This document shows positions 48,857 to 55,976 of a stretch of 64,000 bases of DNA, in pieces. How positions within the stretch are numbered: the stretch's first letter is position 1; each line of letters begins with the position of its first letter. Source of the DNA: Eilatimonas milleporae. GTDB taxonomy: Bacteria; Pseudomonadota; Alphaproteobacteria; Sphingomonadales; Kordiimonadaceae. A model generated the notes under the pieces. The model saw only the letters and a list, made by a program, of their open reading frames with translations. It did not search any database and was not told the DNA's origin. The DNA lies in assembly GCF_003688555.1 (NCBI RefSeq), contig NZ_REFR01000009.1, positions 558,001 to 622,000 on the forward strand, read 5' to 3'. The position numbers and the translations under genes are program-made.

Positions 48857-49426
48857 TCACAGGGGCCAGTCAACAACTCCGTGATCTTTCACGTCTTCGA
48901 ATTCATGCGGCTTCGTATGCTCGCAGAAAATTACAAGATTTTTGCTGTCATGGCGCGCATTGGGCACGATGATACCCGACGGATCGGTTGTTTCTGGGGA
49001 GCCAAGAAAATAAGCTGCTTCCCCGACTTGCTGGCACGTGGGATATTCGGATTTCCTTACGAGATAATCCAACTGCCCGAAGCTTGCCATGTCCACGCCG
49101 AGGCGTTGTAAAAGCCTTTTGTCCGAAAGGTCATAAACGCCGTTCAGTGACACTCGGATTTCATGCAATGTGTAACGCAGCTTGGATGGAAATACCGGCT
49201 GTCCGCGTTTGAGATGAAAATACATTTCCGCAATCGCGCCTTCGCGGTGCAGGGCTGTATAAAGAACATCGAATTCACCGGTATCCCAACGGTTGCCGGC
49301 GGATGCGCACTGGCACGGATCGCGGGCTTCCTTGACCACACGCCATACGGTGGCTTCAAAGGGCCGGACTTGAAGCTCTTCCAAAAGATCGAGCAAGCGG
49401 TTGTCACGCGGTGCGACAGGGCTCAC
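48857..49426 (-). CDS. RES-domain toxin
   Basis: A 189-residue RES-family protein. RES toxins degrade or modify NAD+ and use conserved arginine, tyrosine, glutamate and serine. Family-like parts are ATVWRVVKEARD, a GNRWDTGEFDVLYTA segment with the RES tyrosine, and AIAEMYFHL with the glutamate. It lies 2 bases after the antitoxin gene. Length is typical. Likely a bacteriostatic toxin under control of the Xre partner. Confidence 0.82.
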   Translation of the reverse strand: MSPVAPRDNRLLDLLEELQVRPFEATVWRVVKEARDPCQCASAGNRWDTGEFDVLYTALHREGAIAEMYFHLKRGQPVFPSKLRYTLHEIRVSLNGVYDLSDKRLLQRLGVDMASFGQLDYLVRKSEYPTCQQVGEAAYFLGSPETTDPSGIIVPNARHDSKNLVIFCEHTKPHEFEDVKDHGVVDWPL

Positions 49427-49428
49427 GA

Positions 49429-49779
49429 TCAGAGATATCCATCCGAATCCAGACGATTGAGTACATCCAACACTTCGATCGTTCTTTTCTGATGGATAAG
49501 GTCGACGGCTCTCTCGCCGCCCAACTGCGGGTGGCGTGAATAGAGCCAGGTGCGGATTTCTTCCTCGGTATAATAGTCCTGCAACCGACGCACCACATAG
49601 ACGAGATCGGCCAGAACCATTTCATTGCGCGGCTGCGGCTTGGCGGTGCCGGAGCGCCAGCGCGATACCGTCGCTTTCGATACACTCGTCAGATTGGCGA
49701 TATCCGTGCCGCGCAAGCCACCAAGGGTTTCTATTTCCTCAAGATTGCGCGCGATAGAAGTGGGAGCCGGTGCGTTCAT
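49429..49779 (-). CDS. Xre/ParS-type antitoxin of a RES system
   Basis: A 116-residue antitoxin. The N-terminal helix-turn-helix is LRGTDIANLTSVSKATVSRWRSG. The C-terminal DUF2384/ParS-like segment (EEIRTWLYSRHPQLGGERAVDLI) usually contacts the RES toxin. It heads the toxin gene by 2 bases. The long inverted repeat at 49890-49934, 110 bases upstream of the ATG, is presumably its autoregulatory operator. Confidence 0.85.
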   Translation of the reverse strand: MNAPAPTSIARNLEEIETLGGLRGTDIANLTSVSKATVSRWRSGTAKPQPRNEMVLADLVYVVRRLQDYYTEEEIRTWLYSRHPQLGGERAVDLIHQKRTIEVLDVLNRLDSDGYL

Positions 49780-49889
49780 GGCCGTTCCCCGCGATGGTCA
49801 CGCTCTTCACCCACTGGCAGGCATTGAATGGACCTCGCCGATTGCCCCATGTCACTCACTCGCTCGCCCAAGGCAGTCATCCACAGTAG

Positions 49890-49934
49890 TTTCATATCGG
49901 TTTCACAGTATCATTTTATGAAACCGATATGAAA
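49890..49934. promoter_or_regulatory. Perfect 16-13-16 inverted repeat, antitoxin operator
   Basis: TTTCATATCGGTTTCA and TGAAACCGATATGAAA are perfect reverse complements separated by 13 bases. The core motif ATATCGGTTTCA contains a GGTTTC half-site. Position upstream of the Xre/RES pair suggests cooperative binding by the antitoxin dimer or by a toxin-antitoxin complex. Confidence 0.85.
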
Positions 49935-50051
49935 AGGTCAACATCAGCGTCGCGCCGCCCTTCCGCCACCGGCCAGGGACTGCCATCATGAACCGGATTG
50001 TGGGTCACGCATACGGGACCGGGATCGGAAAGTCAGAGCCGGGGCCGCTAA

Positions 50052-50858
50052 TCAGGTCTCGGCCGTCCAGAAATTGGCCATGTCCCCCTGCACGCGGGAC
50101 AGGTTCAGGGTCAGGTGGTAGATATCCGGCCGGTAGTAGACGGTGATATACTCCACCGGCCTGTCGCCGTGGTCGAACACCACCCGCGATACCTTCAACA
50201 GGGGCGAGCCCACCTGCACGCCCAGCGCCGAGCCCAGCGCCGCGTCTGCCAACGTTGCCGTCACCAGCTGGCGCGCCCGCGAAATCGTGGTGCCGGACCG
50301 CTCGATCAGGGCCAGGATGGGATGGGCCTCCAGATCGTCCGCCGTGTAGGACCGGCCGATATCCTCCGGCACATAGGTCACCACATAGGAAAACGGCGTA
50401 TCGTCCTTGTGGCGCACCCGCACCGCGCGCTGCACCACGGTCTCGGGCCGCAGGTGCAGGGCGTCGGCCGTCGCCGGCGGCGCCTTGACATAGTCGAACT
50501 CATGGATGGTGACATCGGTTTCCTGGGCGATGGTCAGCAGATTCTCGATCAGCCCTTCCATGTCGCTGGACGGGTGCGAGACCGGCTGCTTGTACGTCAC
50601 CGTGGTGCCCCGTCCGCGCTGGCGCGCCACCAGCCCCTCGGCGGCCAGTTCATCCAGCGCCCGCTTGGCGGTGATGCGCGACACGCCGAACATTTTTTCC
50701 AACTCATGCTCGCTGTGGATCAGACTGCCGTCGGGATACACCCCGGTCATGATCTTTTCGCGCAAAAGGACATAAATCTGATGATACAGCGGGGTCGGCA
50801 GGCTTTCGTTTACCGCGCCGTCCCGCACCTGCAATGATTTTGCGTCTTTATCGGCCAC
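50052..50858 (-). CDS. GntR-family regulator with UTRA domain (HutC type)
   Basis: A 268-residue transcriptional regulator. The winged helix spans about residues 22-90 (PLYHQIYVLLREKIMTG, LEKMFGVSRITAKRALDEL, GRGTTV). The UTRA effector domain follows, with RVRHKDDTPFSYVVTYV and SPLLKVSRVVFDHGDRPVEY. HutC-type regulators bind small organic acids or amino acids and usually repress nearby catabolic genes. It diverges from the DUF1330-aldehyde dehydrogenase operon and is the only repressor-type regulator in the cluster, so it is the best candidate for the 8-4-8 operators. Confidence 0.92.
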   Translation of the reverse strand: MADKDAKSLQVRDGAVNESLPTPLYHQIYVLLREKIMTGVYPDGSLIHSEHELEKMFGVSRITAKRALDELAAEGLVARQRGRGTTVTYKQPVSHPSSDMEGLIENLLTIAQETDVTIHEFDYVKAPPATADALHLRPETVVQRAVRVRHKDDTPFSYVVTYVPEDIGRSYTADDLEAHPILALIERSGTTISRARQLVTATLADAALGSALGVQVGSPLLKVSRVVFDHGDRPVEYITVYYRPDIYHLTLNLSRVQGDMANFWTAET

Positions 50859-51162
50859 TTGTTCCGCTCACTTGACACTCCAGCCAGACCGGTCCCTTAA
50901 CGTGATACAGATACAAACACCAGTGCGGTTTCGGAAACCGGCGGGGATCGAAAGGTCCGACCCGAACAGTCTTAGGCCCTTCCGCGCGGGCGTACCAGCG
51001 CTTTCGGTCGCCCCGTCGGGCCCCCGCGCTCTCAGCCGGTTTTCATCATACCGGGTCATGGCTTGAGCATAAGGTTATTGCCTTAATAATATATTATTAT
51101 ATCATCTATGCCGGTTTCGCAAATCCGGCCATGTTCATGGCCCAACGGGGGGAGGTCACACC
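50859..51162. other. Divergent promoter region of GntR and catabolic operon
   Basis: No gene is supported in these 304 bases. The right half, 51070-51110, is a very AT-rich stretch containing the perfect palindrome listed separately. It probably holds both promoters and the regulator's own binding site. Confidence 0.5.
51084..51099. promoter_or_regulatory. Perfect 16-base palindrome TAATAATATATTATTA
   Basis: TAATAATA and TATTATTA are perfect reverse complements with no spacer, 63 bases before the DUF1330 start codon and beside the GntR promoter. Its sequence differs from the 8-4-8 sites. A simple AT-rich palindrome can arise by chance, but the position suits autoregulation. Confidence 0.45.
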
Positions 51163-51465
51163 GTGTCCGCCTATATGATCGTCATCGCCACCTTGAGCGA
51201 CCCGGCAGGCTTTCGCGACTATGCCGTCGAAGCCGCGAAAATGATCGCCGATTATGGCGGTGAATATATCGTGCGCGGCCCCGGCGAAAGCGAATGTCTG
51301 GAAGGCGACTGGCCCGACGATGAAAAGGTCGTTATCTCGCGCTGGCCCTCCATGGACGCCGCCCGGCGCTTTTGGCACAGTGACGATTATGAACGCATCA
51401 AACAGCTCCGGCTGGGCAAGGCCACGGTCAGGGTCCGGCTGGTGGACGGGGTAAGCGACACGTGA
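51163..51465 (+). CDS. DUF1330-family protein
   Basis: A 100-residue ferredoxin-like-fold protein (MSAYMIVIATLSDPAGFRDY, WPSMDAARRFWHSDDY). The GTG start is preceded by GGGGGGAGGTCACACC, a strong ribosome-binding sequence. DUF1330 proteins are small dimers often found with catabolic enzymes; their role is uncertain. It overlaps the aldehyde dehydrogenase gene by 4 bases. Confidence 0.82.
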   Translation: MSAYMIVIATLSDPAGFRDYAVEAAKMIADYGGEYIVRGPGESECLEGDWPDDEKVVISRWPSMDAARRFWHSDDYERIKQLRLGKATVRVRLVDGVSDT

Positions 51466-52955
51466 GCACAAAGACCGACACCATCACGGCCCCTGAGGTT
51501 CCTGAGGCCCCCACCCCCTTGCAGGTCCCTTCCCTGAAGGTCCGCAACCCGCGCACCGGGGTATGCGATTATGACATCACCCCGGCCGAACGGGCCGAGG
51601 TGGAGGCGGCCGCCGCGCGCCTGCGCACCGGGCAGACAGCCTGGGCCGCCGCCGGGCTGGATCACCGCCTTGATGTTCTGAAAACCTTCGCCGCCCGTCT
51701 GGCCGAACGCCGGGGCGAGGTCATCGACGCCCTGACCGCCGACACCGGCCGTCTCGGCATTTCGGTGATGGAGGTGGACGGCATCGGCCCCTCCATCGAC
51801 CGCTGGGCCGCCATCGCCCGCGCCGAGGCCGAAGACCCCACCGGCACATCCACGGCCATGCCCTTTCTCAGCTACCGCATCAAACGGCATGTCTATCCCC
51901 TTGTCGGTGTCATCAGCCCGTGGAATTTTCCGGTCACCCTGTCCTTTATCGACGCCCTGCCGGCGCTGGTCGCCGGCGCCGCCGTCCTGATCAAACCCAG
52001 CGAGGTCACGCCCCGCTTCGCCGCCCCGTTGCGCGACATCATCGCCGGCATCGACGGCCTGCGCGACGTGCTCGCCATTGTCGACGGTGACGGCGCGACC
52101 GGTGCCGCCCTGATCGATGCGGTCGATGCCATCTGCTTCACCGGCAGTCTGGCCACCGGCCGCAAGGTCGGCGCCCAGGCGGCGAAAAATTTCATCCCCG
52201 CCTTTCTCGAACTGGGCGGCAAGGATCCCGCCATCGTTCTGGACAGCGCCGATGTGGACAAGGCGTCGACCGCGCTTCTGCGCGCCTCCATCCTCAACAG
52301 CGGGCAGGCCTGCCAGTCGATTGAACGGATTTATGTCGCCCGCCCGGTCTTTGACGATTTTCTCACCCGGCTGGTCGACAAGGCAAAGCGTGTCACCTTC
52401 AACACGCCGGACCTGCACAGCGGCCATCTGGGGCCGATCATTTTCAAAAAACAGGCCGATATCATCGACCGCCAGATCAGGGACGCGGTCGCCAGGGGCG
52501 CCGTCGTGCATACCGGCGGCACCATCGCCGACCATGGCGGCCTGTGGTGTCCGCCGACGGTCATCACCGATGTCACCGACGACATGGCCCTGATGCGCGA
52601 GGAAACCTTTGGCCCCGTCCTGCCGGTGATCCCCTTCGACACGGTCGAGGACGCCGTCGCGCTGGCCAATGCCGGCGACTACGGCCTCAGCGCCGCGGTC
52701 TTCGCCGGCACGGCGGATGAAGCCGCCGCCATCGCCGAACGGATCGAGGCCGGCGGCATCAGCATCAATGACGGCGCCCTCACCGGCCTGATGCACGAGG
52801 CCGAGAAAAACTCCTTCAAATGTTCCGGCCTCGGCGCCTCCCGCATGGGGGCGTCCGGCTATACGCGCTTCTTCCGCAAGCAGGCGCTGATCACCAACAC
52901 CGCCGCCCCCTTCACCATCGACATGTTCGATGAATCGCGCACCGACTATCCGTAA
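51462..52955 (+). CDS. NAD(P)-dependent aldehyde dehydrogenase
   Basis: A 497-residue aldehyde dehydrogenase. The catalytic glutamate is E250 in LELGGKDPAIV and the nucleophile is C284 in NSGQACQSIERI. ISPWNFPVTLS and the late EETFGPVLPVIPF motifs are intact. The GTG start overlaps the DUF1330 stop by 4 bases. It should oxidise an aldehyde intermediate of the cluster pathway to an acid. Next in the operon are a flavoprotein and a nitrilase-like protein. Confidence 0.93.
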   Translation: MSTKTDTITAPEVPEAPTPLQVPSLKVRNPRTGVCDYDITPAERAEVEAAAARLRTGQTAWAAAGLDHRLDVLKTFAARLAERRGEVIDALTADTGRLGISVMEVDGIGPSIDRWAAIARAEAEDPTGTSTAMPFLSYRIKRHVYPLVGVISPWNFPVTLSFIDALPALVAGAAVLIKPSEVTPRFAAPLRDIIAGIDGLRDVLAIVDGDGATGAALIDAVDAICFTGSLATGRKVGAQAAKNFIPAFLELGGKDPAIVLDSADVDKASTALLRASILNSGQACQSIERIYVARPVFDDFLTRLVDKAKRVTFNTPDLHSGHLGPIIFKKQADIIDRQIRDAVARGAVVHTGGTIADHGGLWCPPTVITDVTDDMALMREETFGPVLPVIPFDTVEDAVALANAGDYGLSAAVFAGTADEAAAIAERIEAGGISINDGALTGLMHEAEKNSFKCSGLGASRMGASGYTRFFRKQALITNTAAPFTIDMFDESRTDYP

Positions 52956-53003
52956 GCGGGCGCTGATATGTGTACCTCCCTGTCCTTGAAAGTGTCCTAG
53001 CCC

Positions 53004-54395
53004 ATGCCCGTGATCCGCACCGACAGCTTCACCCCGGATTTCTCCGTGCCCGTCGTCATCATCGGCGCCGGCGCCTGCGGGCTGACGGCGGCCATCGCGG
53101 CGAAACGCGCCGGCGCCGAGGTCATCGTGCTGGAACGCGACGCCCACCCGGCAGGCTCCACCGCCATGTCCTACGGCGGCATCTGCGCCGCCGGGACACA
53201 GGCCCAGGACCGCGCCGGCATATCCGACACGGGCGACGCCCTGCGCGAGGATATCATGACCGTCACACGCGGCCAGACCGACCCGGACCTCGCCCGCACC
53301 ATCGCCGCCAACTGCGGCCCGGCGGTGGACTGGCTGACCGGCGACCTCGGCCTTGACCTTCAGGTGGAAACCCACTGGACCGGGCTCGGCCACCGCCAGC
53401 CGCGCCTGCACATGCCGCCCGGTCGCTCGGGCGAGGTGCTGATGGGCATGCTGCTGCGCGCCGCCGAGGCGGCCGGCGTCGACATCCTGACCCGCGCCCG
53501 CGTCACCGACCTGTACGCGGATGCGGACGACCGCATTCTCGGCGTGCGCATCGAACGGCCCGACAGCGTCGAACTGCTGGGCTGCGACCAACTGGTCCTG
53601 GCGTCGTGCGGCTTCGGCGCCAATGAGGACCTTGTGGCCCGCCACATGCCGGAACTGGACGGCGCCTGCTATTACGGCCATGAGGGCAATGAGGGCGACG
53701 CCCTTCTGTGGGGCGAGGCACTCGGCGCCGCCACCGGCGACCTCGGCTCCTATCAGGCGCTCGGCTCTCTCAGCGATCCGGAATCCATCGTCGTGCCGCA
53801 CACGCTGCTGATCGGCGGCGGCGTTCAGGTCAACACCGACGGCAAACGGTTCGAGGATGAACTGGACGACATTTCCGGTCAGGCGCTGACCATTCTCAAA
53901 CAGCCCGGCGGCGTCTGCTGGGTGGTCTATGACGACCGCCTGCACAAACAGGCCCTGGACATTTTCGACGAATACCGCGAGGGCGACAAGATCAACGCCT
54001 ATCGCACTGCCGGCACATGGCGCGATCTGGCCGCCCTGATGCATGTCCCGGCGGACACTCTGGACGCCACCATGACCCATATCGAGGGTTTGAAGGCCGC
54101 CGGTAGCACCGACGATTTCGGCCGCCCCTTTGCCCCCGAACAGGCGCTGGTGCCGCCCTTTTACGCCGTTAAGGTCACCGGTGCGCTGTTCCACACGCAA
54201 GGGGGGCTGTGCGTCGACGGCACGGCGCGCGTCGTCCGTCCCGACGGCAGCACCTTCCCCAATCTTTATGCCGGCGGCGGCGCCGCGCGCAGCGTCTCGG
54301 GCCCGTCCGTATGGGGCTATCTGCCGGGCATGGGCCTGTGCACCGCCGTCACCCTCGGCAAACTGGCGGGCGAGACGGCCGCCCACGCCCTCTGA
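53004..54395 (+). CDS. FAD-dependent oxidoreductase (fumarate reductase/3-ketosteroid dehydrogenase type)
   Basis: A 463-residue flavoprotein. The N-terminal FAD dinucleotide motif is VVIIGAGACGLTAAIAAKRAGA, quoted in part as GAGACGLTAA. The later GGLCVDGTARV and C-terminal LYAGGGAARSVSGPSVWGYLPG, quoted in part as GGGAARSVSGPS, are typical of the succinate dehydrogenase/fumarate reductase flavoprotein family, which includes ketosteroid and urocanate reductases. It probably introduces or reduces a C=C bond in a small acid or ring. 48 bases after the aldehyde dehydrogenase gene, same operon. Confidence 0.88.
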   Translation: MPVIRTDSFTPDFSVPVVIIGAGACGLTAAIAAKRAGAEVIVLERDAHPAGSTAMSYGGICAAGTQAQDRAGISDTGDALREDIMTVTRGQTDPDLARTIAANCGPAVDWLTGDLGLDLQVETHWTGLGHRQPRLHMPPGRSGEVLMGMLLRAAEAAGVDILTRARVTDLYADADDRILGVRIERPDSVELLGCDQLVLASCGFGANEDLVARHMPELDGACYYGHEGNEGDALLWGEALGAATGDLGSYQALGSLSDPESIVVPHTLLIGGGVQVNTDGKRFEDELDDISGQALTILKQPGGVCWVVYDDRLHKQALDIFDEYREGDKINAYRTAGTWRDLAALMHVPADTLDATMTHIEGLKAAGSTDDFGRPFAPEQALVPPFYAVKVTGALFHTQGGLCVDGTARVVRPDGSTFPNLYAGGGAARSVSGPSVWGYLPGMGLCTAVTLGKLAGETAAHAL

Positions 54396-54440
54396 CCCCG
54401 GCACACCCGTTCAACACCGGCCATAAGGAAACATCCCGGC

Positions 54441-55496
54441 ATGACCACGTCTTCCTCCATCCCGGCTTATCATGCCATCGCCTATCAGGCGCCCTGCCGC
54501 GCCGTGAACGCCTGCCCGGACGCTGACAGCGCCCGCGCCCTGATCCGCGACAGCATCGCCGATCTCGCCGGCAAGATCCGCCAAAGCAAGCTGTTCGTCG
54601 GGCCGGATGTGCGCCTGATCGTCCTGCCGGAATATTTCCTGACCGGCTATCCCATGGGCGACACGTTCGAGACCTGGATCGCCAAGGCCGCGCTGGACCC
54701 GGACGGCCCGGAATATGACGCCCTTGGCAAAATCGCGGCGGACAACGACCTGTTCCTCAGCGGCAATGTCTATGAAACCGACGCGCATTTCCCCGGCCTT
54801 TATTTCCAGACCAGCTTCGTCATCGACCCCGCCGGCAGCGTCATTCTGCGCTACCGCCGGCTCAATTCCATGTATGCCCCCACCCCGCACGATGTGTGGG
54901 ACAGATATCTGGACATTTACGGCCTCGACGGCGTGTTCCCCGTGGCCGATACCGAAATCGGGCGGCTCGCCTGTATCGCGTCGGAAGAAATCCTCTACCC
55001 CGAAATCGCCCGCTGCCTGGCCATGCGCGGGGCGGAAATCTTCTGCCATTCCTCCAGCGAAATCGGCAGCCCCATCGCCACCCCGAAACAGATCGCCCGT
55101 CAGGCCCGCGCCATGGAAAACATGGCCTATGTGGTCTCGTCCAACTCGGCGGGCATTCACGGCTCCGGGTTTCCGGTGTCGTCCACCGACGGCAATTCCG
55201 CCATCGTCGGCGACAAGGGGCAGGTCCTCGCCGAAAGCAACACCGGCGAAGCCATGACCGCTTTCTATGAAATCGACGTCGACGCCCTGCGCCGCCGCCG
55301 TCGCCGCCCCGGCATGATGAACCTGCTGTCGCGCCAGCGCTTCGCCCTGTTCGCCGACAGCTACCGGGACGCCGATTTCCAGCCGGCGGGCAGCATGCTC
55401 GCCGCCGACGGCACCGTCAAAACCGTGGACCGCGGCCATTTCACCACCATCCAGCACGACGTCATCGCCAAACTGGCGAAACGGGGCGTGATTTAG
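54441..55496 (+). CDS. Nitrilase-superfamily protein with altered catalytic residues
   Basis: A 351-residue carbon-nitrogen hydrolase-fold protein. The catalytic glutamate is E64 (VLPEYFLTG). The usual lysine position in the YRK motif is arginine, R140 (RYRRLNS). The usual cysteine, spaced six before the PE of the ExxxPE motif, is a serine, S181 in IASEEILYPE; a cysteine (C178) lies three residues earlier. It may be inactive, use serine, or shift the nucleophile. Last gene of the DUF1330-ALDH-flavoprotein operon. Confidence 0.85.
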   Translation: MTTSSSIPAYHAIAYQAPCRAVNACPDADSARALIRDSIADLAGKIRQSKLFVGPDVRLIVLPEYFLTGYPMGDTFETWIAKAALDPDGPEYDALGKIAADNDLFLSGNVYETDAHFPGLYFQTSFVIDPAGSVILRYRRLNSMYAPTPHDVWDRYLDIYGLDGVFPVADTEIGRLACIASEEILYPEIARCLAMRGAEIFCHSSSEIGSPIATPKQIARQARAMENMAYVVSSNSAGIHGSGFPVSSTDGNSAIVGDKGQVLAESNTGEAMTAFYEIDVDALRRRRRRPGMMNLLSRQRFALFADSYRDADFQPAGSMLAADGTVKTVDRGHFTTIQHDVIAKLAKRGVI

Positions 55497-55976
55497 GCAT
55501 ACGACCACATCCGAATAGTGGGTCTGAATTCCTCGCGCCAAGCGGGTTGGACGCTCACATCCGCCTTATCGGTATCTTTTTGGCCGCATACTGGAAATTG
55601 GTCTTTTCAACACCCAGCCAAAATCTTAGGTTCATTTATATATTCCAAAGCACTGGGGCTGTTGCTTTAAAATGATGACATACCGCTAGGGGCGGTACAT
55701 CTTTGCGCAAACCGGTCACCAACACCGAACAGGTATCGTATCGGACAGCTTAGATTTCGCCCCAGGCGGGTAATCCGAAGAGCGGTTTTTTGGTGCCATG
55801 GCACGGTGCGCGAATATGATGCGGAAATGGCAGGCCCTCACAATTCGTGTGGCCTTGCAGGTCATATGGCAGAAGCCTTTTCCATATGTTTTTCCTCCCC
55901 ACGGCACATCCTCTGAAAAATCCGGACCGGCGCTCAGCCAAAAGCGCCGTCACACACACCTGCATAGAGATCTGAC
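55497..55976. other. Intergenic region before the RTX/FG-GAP gene
   Basis: About 480 bases with no supported gene. It includes a small hairpin TACCGC-TAGGG-GCGGTA (55681-55697) and a rather AT-rich central part. The RTX gene promoter is presumably at the right end. No insertion-sequence remnant was recognised. Confidence 0.45.

Noticed and set aside
51387-54404. A 1005-codon open frame on the minus strand opposite the aldehyde dehydrogenase and flavoprotein genes
   Set aside because: It is antisense to two clear enzymes, is composed of glycine, alanine, histidine and arginine without any family motif, and is typical of high-GC antisense frames.
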